Below, one piece after another: positions 7,575 to 15,670 of a stretch of 64,000 nucleotides of DNA; position 1 is the first letter of the stretch; each line of letters opens with the position of its first letter. Position numbers and translations under genes: made by a program. The stretch covers positions 1 through 64,000 of IMG/VR virus record IMGVR_UViG_3300044825_001015. One strand, given 5' to 3'. A model generated the notes under the pieces. The model was not told the DNA's origin. It did no database searches and was given only the letters and a program-made list of their open reading frames with translations. This DNA is from a virus.

Positions 7575-7583
7575 TGATATAAT
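7575..7583 (+). promoter_or_regulatory. Extended -10 promoter for the tail-fibre locus
   Basis: TGA-TATAAT directly after the endolysin terminator. The same 9-mer recurs at 31489, 47935 and 54842. Predicted start near 7590; SD GAAGGAG follows at 7591. No -35 of normal quality. Confidence 0.65.
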
Positions 7584-7610
7584 TTTACTTGAAGGAGATT
7601 AATCAAATCT

Positions 7611-7952
7611 ATGGATGAAGTAAATTTTAATGTTGTTCAGGGCGATACTTTTACTATTAGAGTAGAGTATAGAGATGAGTCTAATCAGCCTATAGACATT
7701 ACTGGATACTCTGCAATAATGATTGTAAGAGATAAGCCTGGTGGCAAAGTAGTATGCGCTCAGGTAGATAGCACTTCAGGAATTGTTATAGATGGACCAA
7801 ATGGAGGACTAGATATTACAATTCTTCCAGAACAAACTAGAAAATTTACAGCACCAAGAGCAAGATATCAAATTCAAATAATAAGTGATCAGGGAGTGAA
7901 GACAACTGTGCTAAGTGGGTACTTTGCAGTATCTACTACAGTTATAAGATGA
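7611..7952 (+). CDS. Baseplate/minor tail beta-domain protein
   Basis: 113 aa. It starts MDEVNFNVVQGDTFTIRVEY and is all-beta: VQGDTF, an ITGYSAIMIVRD turn, and a closing YFAVSTTVIR. This resembles the N-terminal domain of upper baseplate (BppU-like) and fibre-attachment proteins, which plug receptor-binding proteins into the tail tip. GAAGGAG lies a rather long 13 nt before the ATG. First gene of the fibre operon; overlaps the next gene as ATGA. Family assignment is tentative. Confidence 0.55.
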   Translation: MDEVNFNVVQGDTFTIRVEYRDESNQPIDITGYSAIMIVRDKPGGKVVCAQVDSTSGIVIDGPNGGLDITILPEQTRKFTAPRARYQIQIISDQGVKTTVLSGYFAVSTTVIR

Positions 7953-8344
7953 CAGTAGTTGAAGTTACTGAGAATAAAGTAGTAGTATCAGCCGTTGGTC
8001 TTCAAGGTCCAAGGGGAAGAGGTATTTTAAATGGTACAGGCGCTCCTCCAAATTCTTTAGGAATTGATGGAGACTTTTATATAGATACAAATCTAAATAA
8101 AATTTATGGTCCCAAAACAAATGGTGACTGGCCTGAAGCCGTTAACCTAGGAGGAACATATGTTCATGTTCAAGGAACTCCATCAGCAACCTGGACAATA
8201 AATCACAATCTTGATTTCTACCCTAGTGTTGAAATTGTTAATTCTGCTGGGGTAGCAGTAATAGGTGATTATGAGTATTTAAATACAAATACAATAGTTG
8301 CTAGATTTACAGATCCTTTCGCTGGAAAGGCATATTTATCATGA
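7949..8344 (+). CDS. Tail fibre/adhesin protein
   Basis: 131 aa, ATGA-coupled to the gene before. A short beta N-terminus leads to GLQGPRGRGI, a brief collagen-like GxY segment often used as a trimeric connector in phage fibres, then GDFYIDTNLNKIYGP, typical of fibre repeats. The C-terminus (WTINHNLDFYPSVEIV) is a small beta domain seen at fibre ends. Probably a short trimeric fibre; function inferred. Confidence 0.6.
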   Translation: MTVVEVTENKVVVSAVGLQGPRGRGILNGTGAPPNSLGIDGDFYIDTNLNKIYGPKTNGDWPEAVNLGGTYVHVQGTPSATWTINHNLDFYPSVEIVNSAGVAVIGDYEYLNTNTIVARFTDPFAGKAYLS

Positions 8345-8359
8345 GAGGTGGAATAGAAA

Positions 8360-9412
8360 ATGGCTAAGAGATTCTTAGTTAGTTTAGACCTCGGCACCAA
8401 TGAATTGCAGAATGCCGTAATTCAGAATTTGCCTGCGGCTTCAGAGCCATCTGGCGTAAAGGGTCGGGTCTACTTTGATTCAACTAATAATAAGTTGAAA
8501 GTTTACGATGGTACAACATGGCAACCATTGGCATTCGGTGCTAATGCAGCATCAACAGTTACATTGCAAGGAGATGTTGCTGGTACTGCAAATGTAAGTA
8601 ATGGTGTTATCACAATTGATACTACCATTCAGGCAAATTCAGTTGCATTGGGTACAGATACAACAGGAAACTACCTTATAGATCTTTCTGCTGGAACTGG
8701 TGTTACTGTAACACATACACAAGGAGAAGGCTCTACAGCAACAGTTGCAATTGGTCAAGCAGTAGCGACCACAGATTCACCAACATTTGCTGGTCTTACT
8801 TCTAGCGGTGATGTAGCAGTTAATGGTGGGGATCTTACAACAACATCTACCACCGCTTCACTATTTAATGCAAATGCAACTACATTAAATATTGGTGGAG
8901 CAGCAACAACACTATCAATAGGAGCAGCAACTGGTACAACTACGGTAAATAACAATCTTGTTGTTACTGGAAACCTTACTGTTGATGGAACTACCACAGT
9001 ATTGAATACCGCGACACTTGAGGTAGAAGACAATGTTGTTCTTCTGAACAAGGGTGTTACTGGAGTACCTTCATTAAATGCTGGTCTAGAAGTTGAAAGA
9101 GGAGACTCTGCTAACGTATCCATACTTTGGAACGAAACTCTAGATTCATGGTCATTTACTAATGATGGAACAACATACTACAACATGGTTCGCAAGTTTG
9201 CTTCTGATCTTACTGGTGACGGAGCAACAAGTGCATTTACTGTAACTCACGGACTAGGAACTAGAGATGTGCAAGTTGAAGTTTACGATGCTGCATCTCC
9301 ATACGACTGTATAGTAGTTGATGTTGAAAGAACATCTACTTCTGCAGTAACTGTGAGATTCGCAACTGCTCCAGTTATTGGAGTAAATTATAGGGTAGTA
9401 GTAGTAGGATAG
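8360..9412 (+). CDS. Tail fibre protein
   Basis: 350 aa with SD GAGAGGTGG. N-terminal MAKRFLVSLDLGTNELQNAV, then GRVYFDSTNNKLKVYDGTTW, a motif common in fibre N-terminal regions. The centre is Gly/Thr/Ala-rich and repetitive (LNIGGAATTLSIGAATGTTT, NNNLVVTGNLTVDGTTTVLN), the triple-beta-spiral-like pattern known from long tail fibres of T4-like cyanophages. The last 90 residues (SDLTGDGATSAFTVTHGLGT onward) form a small beta domain comparable to the end of the protein at 7949. Role: adsorption, by composition and location. Confidence 0.75.
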   Translation: MAKRFLVSLDLGTNELQNAVIQNLPAASEPSGVKGRVYFDSTNNKLKVYDGTTWQPLAFGANAASTVTLQGDVAGTANVSNGVITIDTTIQANSVALGTDTTGNYLIDLSAGTGVTVTHTQGEGSTATVAIGQAVATTDSPTFAGLTSSGDVAVNGGDLTTTSTTASLFNANATTLNIGGAATTLSIGAATGTTTVNNNLVVTGNLTVDGTTTVLNTATLEVEDNVVLLNKGVTGVPSLNAGLEVERGDSANVSILWNETLDSWSFTNDGTTYYNMVRKFASDLTGDGATSAFTVTHGLGTRDVQVEVYDAASPYDCIVVDVERTSTSAVTVRFATAPVIGVNYRVVVVG

Positions 9413-9418
9413 TTTTGG

Positions 9419-9444
9419 TGGGTGGGGGAGAAATCCCCCACCCA
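9419..9444 (+). terminator. Strong GAAA-tetraloop hairpin
   Basis: 11-bp perfect stem (9419-9429 / 9434-9444) of mostly G-C pairs with a GAAA loop, between two fibre genes and 4 nt before the AAGGAG SD of the next gene. There is no T-run after it, so it may be a weak terminator, an RNA-stability element or a processing site. A similar hairpin occurs at 61771-61798. Confidence 0.55.
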
Positions 9445-9459
9445 AACTAAGGAGATAAA

Positions 9460-11124
9460 GTGTCTAAAAGATTTTTTACGCCGATAGACCTTACGGGTAC
9501 AATTAGTGATTCTCCTGCTTCAGAAAGATCAATGAAGTGGTCAGATGGAGAAGGTACCTTAGAATTAGGACTAAAGGGTGGAAATGTAAAATTAGAAGTA
9601 GGTCAACAAGAGGTTGCATTATGCTATAACGGTACTGGCTCTACCATACCAAAAGGTAGTGTCGTCTATATCTCTGGCGCACAAGGTCAACGACCAAGGA
9701 TATCCCTTGCCTCAGCGTCATCTGAAATATCTTCATCTAAAACTTTTGGAATTACCTCAGAGCAAATATTAAATGGCGCAGAGGGATTTGTAACTACATT
9801 TGGAATTATTAGAAATGTAAATACTTCTGGATATACGCCAGGGCAGGCACTTTGGCTATCTACTACTGCAGGAGCATATACAAATACTGCTCCTGTAGTA
9901 CCAAACCACTCAGTATTTGTAGGCTATTGTATTAAGGCTAATGCAAGTTCTGGTCAAATTTTTGTCAATATTCAAAATGGATATGAACTTCAAGAACTTC
10001 ACAATGTTTTCATAGAAAATCCATTAAATGGACAAGCACTAAGATATAATTCTACTACTGGTCTATGGGAAAACGAATCTATTGACGGAGGAGTTTTTGA
10101 GGTATTTTATCAACCCTCCGCACCATCATCACCACTACTAGGTGATATCTGGGTAGATTCTGATGAATCTATTCCTACATATAATGCTTTAACAATTAAT
10201 GATCTTCTTCCTAATCAATCTAGCAACTCTGGTAAGTTTTTAACAACAAATGGTTCCTCCCCTTCTTGGGCCACAATAGATTTATCTACATATGCAACTT
10301 TAAACTCACCATCACTTACTGGTACGCCGATTGCCCCAACTGCTTCAGCGGGGACTAATACAACTCAAATTGCAACCACCGCTTTCGTTAGAACAGAAGT
10401 TACAAATTTAGTTGCCTCCGCCCCAAGCGCCCTAGATACTCTAGATGAACTTGCCGCAGCACTAGGTGATGATGCCAATTTTGCTACAACAGTAACTAAT
10501 TCACTTGCTGGGAAAGAGCCAACTATTACTTCTGGAACAACATCTCAGTACTGGCGCGGAGACAAAACATGGCAAACACTTAATAAATCATCTGTCGGAC
10601 TTTCTAATGTAGAAAATACTGCCTTATCAACATGGGCTGGAAGTTCAAATATAACTACTCTAGGCACAATTTCTTCTGGCACATGGCAAGGGTCTTCTAT
10701 TTCATCAACGTATATTGACCCAGCAATAGCAAGATTATCAAGTCCTACGTTTACTGGAACAGCAAATGCAGAAAGACTCTCTGTTGATTCAACAGCGTAT
10801 ATTGATACTATAACAACAACCGTATCATCTACAAGCGCTACAGAGATAGACTCATTCGTTCAATCATTATTCTCTTCCTGTGAATATTTAATTCAAATTA
10901 AACAAGGCTCTAAGGTTACAATACTCAAAGCATTGATGACTTCGGTGGACCTTGATATAGTTCAGTATGGAATAGTAGAATCTGGAGGAACTATCCCTTA
11001 TACAATAACTACAGACAGTTTTATCCCAGGTGGTGGATCAGTCACTAACAAATTATTAATTACAATAACTGATGCCAATTCTACCTCTGCGACAGTTAAG
11101 GTTGTAAGAACATCCGTGGTATAA
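9460..11124 (+). CDS. Tail fibre protein with repeat modules
   Basis: 554 aa, GTG start with SD AAGGAG 5 nt upstream. N-terminal fibre-attachment-like region (MSKRFFTPIDLTG), a beta region around 50-190 (VALCYNGTGSTIPKGSVVYI), then a module at about 265-420: NSGKFLTTNGSSPSW, SPSLTGTPIAPTASAGTN, IATTAFV, LDELAAALGDDANFATT, KSSVGLSNVENTALSTW. That module recurs almost line by line in the gene at 15671. Such repeats form elongated trimeric shafts in phage fibres. The C-terminal 120 residues are a different beta domain, probably receptor-binding. Confidence 0.8.
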   Translation: MSKRFFTPIDLTGTISDSPASERSMKWSDGEGTLELGLKGGNVKLEVGQQEVALCYNGTGSTIPKGSVVYISGAQGQRPRISLASASSEISSSKTFGITSEQILNGAEGFVTTFGIIRNVNTSGYTPGQALWLSTTAGAYTNTAPVVPNHSVFVGYCIKANASSGQIFVNIQNGYELQELHNVFIENPLNGQALRYNSTTGLWENESIDGGVFEVFYQPSAPSSPLLGDIWVDSDESIPTYNALTINDLLPNQSSNSGKFLTTNGSSPSWATIDLSTYATLNSPSLTGTPIAPTASAGTNTTQIATTAFVRTEVTNLVASAPSALDTLDELAAALGDDANFATTVTNSLAGKEPTITSGTTSQYWRGDKTWQTLNKSSVGLSNVENTALSTWAGSSNITTLGTISSGTWQGSSISSTYIDPAIARLSSPTFTGTANAERLSVDSTAYIDTITTTVSSTSATEIDSFVQSLFSSCEYLIQIKQGSKVTILKALMTSVDLDIVQYGIVESGGTIPYTITTDSFIPGGGSVTNKLLITITDANSTSATVKVVRTSVV

Positions 11125-11125
11125 T
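11117..11125 (+). promoter_or_regulatory. Extended -10 promoter inside the fibre locus
   Basis: TGG-TATAAT overlapping the last codons and stop of the fibre gene. Predicted start near 11132, about 25 nt before the GTG at 11158. Confidence 0.5.
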
Positions 11126-11157
11126 AAAACTATCAAATCCTGGGGAGAGTGAACTGG

Positions 11158-11694
11158 GTGCCCGACAAGAATTTTAAAGTCAAGAATGCCCTTGAATTAG
11201 GAACCGCGTCGATTGTGACGCCTGGTGGGACTCTATCATTACCAAGTTCAACAGATACTGTTGTGGGCAGGGCGACAAGTGATATTTTAAGCAATAAGAC
11301 TTTACAAAGCGTAGAAGAAATAACTACTATATCAGCCATCGCAGCAACGGGAACTATAAACTTTGATGCAGTTACTTCATCGATGTTATATTACACATCT
11401 AATTCAACTGCTAACTGGACATTAAATGTTAGAGGAAATTCTGGCACTACACTTAATTCTATCCTTCCAGTAGGAAGTTCATTAACAATAGTTTTTATGG
11501 CTACTAATGGTACTACCGCATACTATCAAACTGGGTTTCAAATAGATGGAGCATCTCAAACTTTGAGATGGCAAGGAGGATCTGCTCCAACTGAAGGAAC
11601 TGCTTCTGCTATAGATGTATATTCATTCTCTATAACAAAAACTGCAGCAACTCCAACATATGTAGTATTGGCAAGTGTGGCAGGTTTTGCGTAA
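11158..11694 (+). CDS. Fibre-end protein, first paralogue
   Basis: 178 aa. I use the GTG at 11158, with SD GGGGAGAG 8 nt before it; a GTG at 11149 would overlap that SD. Starts VPDKNFKVKNALELG. The C-terminal 130 residues (YYTSNSTANWTLNVRGNS to TYVVLASVAGFA) match the gene at 19932 (YYVNNSSANWTFNFRASD to TFVVLGSFARFA), clearly a duplicated gene. The next gene starts within its stop (TAATG), also as in the second copy. Probably the terminal or connector domain of a fibre; its exact role is not known. Confidence 0.7.
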   Translation: MPDKNFKVKNALELGTASIVTPGGTLSLPSSTDTVVGRATSDILSNKTLQSVEEITTISAIAATGTINFDAVTSSMLYYTSNSTANWTLNVRGNSGTTLNSILPVGSSLTIVFMATNGTTAYYQTGFQIDGASQTLRWQGGSAPTEGTASAIDVYSFSITKTAATPTYVVLASVAGFA

Positions 11695-12809
11695 TGCCAT
11701 TAATGTCATCCCGTGCGGGAGGCTCTGCAAGAGCATTTGGATTGACAATCCTATCAGCGCTTACCCTTGTCCTTGAAACATTTAATAGGTCTGACCAGTC
11801 TGGTCTTGGTTCGGTTCGCGGTCAAAGATGGAGAGTCTTACGAGGAGTATGGTCAATTGTTGGGAATAAAGCCCTATCTTCAACTGCTGCTGGAGACAAT
11901 GCTTTAGCAACATTAAGATTTACTAAAACAGACGTTACAATTAGTGTATCTGGTGCAGATCCAGGAGTAGGAGCAGCATTCTGGGTTACAGATGCAAATA
12001 ATTGGTATGCTTCTGTTTATACTCAAACAGAAACATGTCAAACATGTTCAAATTGTAATTCTTTTAGTGGTGGTAATTGTGCTGCTGCCACCCCAGGAAA
12101 TTGTAATGCATTTACTCCAGGAACTTGTAATCAAAATGCTACAGGAAATTGTGCGAATGGAACATTCTGCTGTGCAGCGCCGACGCCAGGAACGTGTATT
12201 TCTTTTACATGCCTAGGTGGATTTACCCCAGGAAACTGTAAAGTATTTAATAGTGCTAATACAGGAAATAGAAATCCACCCTTCGGATTTTGCCACGCAC
12301 CATTAGGATTCAACCCTCCAACATGTAATACTTCTATAGTTTGTGCAAATAGCAACCCTCCAACATGTAATGCTGGTCAATGTTGTAACGGAAATTTCCC
12401 TACATGGTCGCCATATTGTGCTGGATTTTTTAATTCTCCTACTTGCCCACCAATAAACTTTAACGCACCAGTTTGTAATTCATTTAATCCAGTAGTTTGT
12501 AATGCATTTTTTACATTTTCCTGCAACTGTACTACTGAACATAGAATTTCAATACTCAGGTCTTTAGCGGGTACAGTTTCTAATATAAGCAATAATTTAT
12601 TTAGTGCAGCAATACAATCATTTAGAGTAATACTTTCTGGAAACCAGGCTACAATACAATCATTTTCAACTGCTTCTTATACATCTCAAATAGGAAATTC
12701 AGTTGTGCAATCTATAACTAGTCCACAAAAAACAACTCAGCATGGTATAATTAAGTCTACTTCAAGTTTTCAGCAAGGAACATCAATAAACGAATTCGGA
12801 GTAAATTGA
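11694..12809 (+). CDS. ConA/LamG-like virion protein with a 24-cysteine insert
   Basis: 371 aa, TAATG-coupled to the gene before. Residues about 30-110 (LETFNRSDQSGLG to NNWYASVYTQ) and about 285-371 (HRISILRSLAG to EFGVN) together look like one jelly-roll domain of the concanavalin/LamG type. Between them lies a segment of roughly 170 residues containing 24 cysteines in short repeats such as TPGNCN, PPTCN and GNCANG, rich in Asn, Pro, Thr and Phe. The insert may be a disulphide- or metal-stabilised spike. The MPLMSSRAGG start resembles the MPFISKFSGH start at 20564. Adhesin role inferred. Confidence 0.65.
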   Translation: MPLMSSRAGGSARAFGLTILSALTLVLETFNRSDQSGLGSVRGQRWRVLRGVWSIVGNKALSSTAAGDNALATLRFTKTDVTISVSGADPGVGAAFWVTDANNWYASVYTQTETCQTCSNCNSFSGGNCAAATPGNCNAFTPGTCNQNATGNCANGTFCCAAPTPGTCISFTCLGGFTPGNCKVFNSANTGNRNPPFGFCHAPLGFNPPTCNTSIVCANSNPPTCNAGQCCNGNFPTWSPYCAGFFNSPTCPPINFNAPVCNSFNPVVCNAFFTFSCNCTTEHRISILRSLAGTVSNISNNLFSAAIQSFRVILSGNQATIQSFSTASYTSQIGNSVVQSITSPQKTTQHGIIKSTSSFQQGTSINEFGVN

Positions 12810-13102
12810 TGAAAAAAAGAGATACTTATAAATCATATTTAATTAAAAAAATATTAGGCGTAGACACTACATACTACAAGCCTAACCCAAAATTTACTAG
12901 ATCAGATCAAGTTCCTATGCATCTTGCACTAGTAATTGATGGGGTAGTTGAAGATATAATTCATTGTGACGAAAGACTTGGCTATATATTATTAAGCAAT
13001 CCAGATATTATTGATATAAAAGATAAATTTAGAAAAGTTAATATATCTGATATATATGATGAAGAATCGAACACTTTTTCTAAGGAAGTAAAAAATGTCT
13101 GA
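12809..13102 (+). CDS. Small protein, paralogue of the 13327 gene
   Basis: 97 aa, ATG overlapping the previous stop (TGATG). Core motif LALVIDGVVEDIIHCDERLG followed by ILLSNPDIIDI. The gene at 13327 has the same core (LAFVIDGKVERVMRFDEANA, FLSNPNVIDI). Short proteins with this VIDG...SNP.xxDI pattern occur in tail regions of other environmental phages, to my memory including cyanophages. Function unknown. Confidence 0.6.
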   Translation: MKKRDTYKSYLIKKILGVDTTYYKPNPKFTRSDQVPMHLALVIDGVVEDIIHCDERLGYILLSNPDIIDIKDKFRKVNISDIYDEESNTFSKEVKNV

Positions 13103-13334
13103 AAGGCAAGTAAGACCATGGGATCTTTTTAATAAAAAAATGGGTAGAGTAGACAATGAAACCTATAAAAAAAGATTAGAAATTTGTCAAACATGCCCTG
13201 AATTAATAAAAACTACATTTCAATGTAAAAAGTGTGGATGCTTTATGAAACAAAAAAATAAATTAGCAGATGCAAGTTGCCCGCTAAAAAAGTGGGGAGT
13301 TCATAAGATAGAGGAGGTGTCAACAAATGAATGA
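13095..13334 (+). CDS. Zinc-ribbon protein
   Basis: 79 aa, SD AAGGAAG. Two CxxC pairs: C32-x2-C35 (EICQTCPE) and C45-x2-C48 (QCKKCGC), plus C50 and a later cysteine (DASCPLKKW). The segment RLEICQTCPE...CGCFMKQK is a recurrent small zinc-ribbon found near phage structural genes. It sits between the two VIDG/SNP paralogues with 8-nt overlaps on both sides, so the three are co-translated. Role unknown; perhaps assembly or metal handling. Confidence 0.65.
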   Translation: MSERQVRPWDLFNKKMGRVDNETYKKRLEICQTCPELIKTTFQCKKCGCFMKQKNKLADASCPLKKWGVHKIEEVSTNE

Positions 13335-13530
13335 AAGAGTTTTAGCATTTGTCATTGATGGTAAGGTAGAAAGAGTCATGAGATTTGATGAAGCCAATGC
13401 TGCTATTTTCTTATCAAATCCTAATGTCATTGATATAACAGATGTTCAAGTGACTGAATCATGGAATTACGATCCATCAAAGGGATTTTATGCAGATATA
13501 GACGGAACAGAACTGGTTATTCCTAAATGA
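13327..13530 (+). CDS. Small protein, paralogue of the 12809 gene
   Basis: 67 aa with a very strong SD (GAGGAGGTG). Shares the VIDGxVE...DE...FLSNPNVIDI core with the protein at 12809 but is 30 residues shorter and has a different C-terminus (WNYDPSKGFYADIDG). Ends in an ATGA overlap with the next gene. Function unknown. Confidence 0.6.
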   Translation: MNERVLAFVIDGKVERVMRFDEANAAIFLSNPNVIDITDVQVTESWNYDPSKGFYADIDGTELVIPK

Positions 13531-14279
13531 TAAAAAGAATTAGATTTGTTCCAAATGATCTATATGCATATGAAAATATAGATCCACCCGTACCATCTAA
13601 AGCACTTGTACCAGATTGGTATAGGTCTGGAGAAATTGCTGTACATGCAGATACGGGTAAAATAGCAAAGACAAGCGATAATCATATAATTGGTGGCATG
13701 AAATCATGCATCCCATTTTTAGACGCAATTATTTCAGGGTACTCAATATGTCTATGGGAAGATTTATATGTAGCAACTACTGATAAGGTAGAAAAATTTT
13801 ATTCAGTTGAAAAAAACCCATATACCGATAATTATGAAGAAAAGCAACAACCATATCTTCCAATGGTAGAAGAAAGAACTGGAGATAGTGGCTATACGAT
13901 TCCTAGACCAAATGGATATTGCCATAACCATATGATTTTTAAGGGTCAATGGGGAGTAAGACTTCCAAAAGGCTGGAGCCTTGAAGTTACACATCCATTA
14001 AATAGGTTTGATCTTCCATTTATTACTACATCTGGTATCATTGATTCAGATGAATGGTGGACTGGAGGAAACATTCCATTTTTCTTCCAGAAGGATTTTG
14101 AAGGAGTTATTCCTAAAGGAACGCCAATAGCACAGTTAATTCCAATAAAAAGAAGTTCATGGATTTCTTATGTTAGTGAATTAAGTGCTTCAAGAAGTAG
14201 ATATATTTCTAATAAAGTTAGATCTGTACCTATGGGATGGTATAAAAATAATATTTGGGTTAAGAAAGAGTACAACTAG
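13527..14279 (+). CDS. DUF6065-like beta-fold protein, copy A
   Basis: 250 aa. One of four related genes (others at 14281, 22928, 23631). Shared with two of them: an N-terminal ALVPDWYRS motif, a central THPLNRFDLPFITTSGIIDSD strand-turn, a closing FEGVIPKGTPIAQLIPIKR, and a C-terminal WYKNNIWVKKEY. The GIIDSD...GTPIAQLIP pattern resembles the barrel of DUF6065 and, more distantly, dUTPase/dCTP deaminase folds. I see no clear dUTPase active-site set, so enzymatic activity is doubtful. Position among fibre genes suggests a structural or fibre-modifying role. Confidence 0.55.
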   Translation: MIKRIRFVPNDLYAYENIDPPVPSKALVPDWYRSGEIAVHADTGKIAKTSDNHIIGGMKSCIPFLDAIISGYSICLWEDLYVATTDKVEKFYSVEKNPYTDNYEEKQQPYLPMVEERTGDSGYTIPRPNGYCHNHMIFKGQWGVRLPKGWSLEVTHPLNRFDLPFITTSGIIDSDEWWTGGNIPFFFQKDFEGVIPKGTPIAQLIPIKRSSWISYVSELSASRSRYISNKVRSVPMGWYKNNIWVKKEYN

Positions 14280-14280
14280 A

Positions 14281-15036
14281 ATGTCTAAAGAATCATTAAA
14301 TATAGAGTTTCTTCCAGTTGAGAATTTTGGTGTCGGATGTATTGAACCTGTCCCAGCATCTAGAGAAATACCTAAATGGTATAAAAAAATGCCTTCACTA
14401 AGGAAATTTTGGAATCAGGAGGACCCAGATGAAAAAGCAGACTATACAGCAAAAAAATGTATACCAATATTAGATGCATTTACAACTGGATATTATTTAG
14501 TGACTAAATATGATTCATATTGGAGTGTAGATGAAGATGGCACACATGAATGTAAATGCGATGCTAAATTAGTAGAAGGCGGGTCCAAGCCTATCACTAT
14601 GCATCCATATGAGCAGATTAGGGGAATAGAACTCGGAGGCATCTATAACGAATATGCCTATAAGTTTACAAACCCTTTTGTCATTAAAACACCTCCTGGA
14701 TATAGTTGTATGTTTACACATCCATTTAATCAAGTATCTCCATTTCTAACCCTTACTGGAGTGGTAGATACAGATATGCATCCATTGGCAGTACAATTTC
14801 CATTTCTTATGTTAAAGAATTATGAAGGAGTAATCAAATCAGGAACTCCTATTGTTCAAATAATTCCATTTAAGAGAGATGATTGGACGTACTCAGTAAG
14901 AAAGCCAAATAACTTAGATGTTCAGGAAAGTTCTTTAAGGCACAGCCAGTTTGGTTCTACTAGATATGATAAGGACGGAAACCCAACTGGTGGAGAATAC
15001 AAAAAGAAATATCGCGTTAAAAAGAAATATTTGTAG
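14281..15036 (+). CDS. DUF6065-like beta-fold protein, copy B
   Basis: 251 aa from ATG 14281, 1 nt after the previous stop; SD is weak, so translation is probably coupled. Contains PASREIPKWYKKMP near the N-terminus, FTHPFNQVSPFLTLTGVVDTD, then YEGVIKSGTPIVQIIPFKRDDW, and ends KKKYRVKKKYL. It has about three extra cysteines in the middle (ECKCDA). Clear paralogue of the previous gene by motif order. Function unknown; see copy A. Confidence 0.55.
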   Translation: MSKESLNIEFLPVENFGVGCIEPVPASREIPKWYKKMPSLRKFWNQEDPDEKADYTAKKCIPILDAFTTGYYLVTKYDSYWSVDEDGTHECKCDAKLVEGGSKPITMHPYEQIRGIELGGIYNEYAYKFTNPFVIKTPPGYSCMFTHPFNQVSPFLTLTGVVDTDMHPLAVQFPFLMLKNYEGVIKSGTPIVQIIPFKRDDWTYSVRKPNNLDVQESSLRHSQFGSTRYDKDGNPTGGEYKKKYRVKKKYL

Positions 15037-15044
15037 GAGATATT

Positions 15045-15641
15045 GTGGCTATTGAAATATTCCCAGGAGCAGTACAATTCGATTTTTCTAAATCTTTAGC
15101 AAAAGAAATAATTAAGCAAGCAGAAAAATCTAAGTATCCATGGATGGACTCAGCAGTAGGAACGGGGTCTGGTTCTATTGCTAAACATGTTCGATCCAGC
15201 CTATCCCTTGGACTAGATGCCCTAGAAATATCACAAAAAGAAGTAAGACCATACATTTATGAATGTGTAAAACAATATACATCATATTATGATGTAGAGG
15301 TTACAAAAGATGACGGACTTACTCTGCTAAAGTATGAATCTTATGATAAATATCAATTTCATATTGATTATGGTCCAGGTAATTATAGAGAAGTATCATG
15401 TTTAATTTATCTTAATCCAGGTGAATATGAAGGTGGAGGAACAACATTTAAGCATTTTAATTACACTATACAGCCAGAAGAACCTACACTAGTTCTTTTC
15501 CCTTCAAACTACCCATATTTGCACGCAGCAGAACCAGTATCTAAAGGGAGAAAGTATATAATAGTAACATGGATGACAAATCAAATAGATAATATGATGA
15601 CGCATGGATCTGCATGTTCATGTGGGCTTAATCATTTATAA
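15045..15641 (+). CDS. 2-oxoglutarate/Fe(II) oxygenase, fibre-locus copy 1
   Basis: 198 aa, GTG start with SD TAGGAGA. Prolyl-4-hydroxylase-like: H106-x-D108 (FHIDYG), H160 (YLHAAEPV), K170 ten residues later for 2-oxoglutarate, and the GEYEGGGTTFKHFNYTIQPE strand pair. The C-terminus carries two cysteines (GSACSCGLNHL). Closes the first accessory cassette after two DUF6065-like genes. A hydroxylase acting on fibre proteins or host surface peptides is possible but unproven. Confidence 0.88.
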   Translation: MAIEIFPGAVQFDFSKSLAKEIIKQAEKSKYPWMDSAVGTGSGSIAKHVRSSLSLGLDALEISQKEVRPYIYECVKQYTSYYDVEVTKDDGLTLLKYESYDKYQFHIDYGPGNYREVSCLIYLNPGEYEGGGTTFKHFNYTIQPEEPTLVLFPSNYPYLHAAEPVSKGRKYIIVTWMTNQIDNMMTHGSACSCGLNHL

Positions 15642-15658
15642 AAAAGTAATTTTTGAGT

Positions 15659-15664
15659 TATAAT
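15659..15664 (+). promoter_or_regulatory. Leaderless promoter -10
   Basis: TATAAT followed by exactly 6 nt and then ATG at 15671. There is no SD between the previous stop (15641) and this ATG, so the mRNA should start at the initiation codon. Confidence 0.6.
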
Positions 15665-15670
15665 AATAAT

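Noticed and set aside
14185-14280. Upstream extension of the 14281 gene
   Set aside because: It would overlap the C-terminus of copy A by 95 nt; the ATG at 14281 gives the paralogue-like N-terminus.
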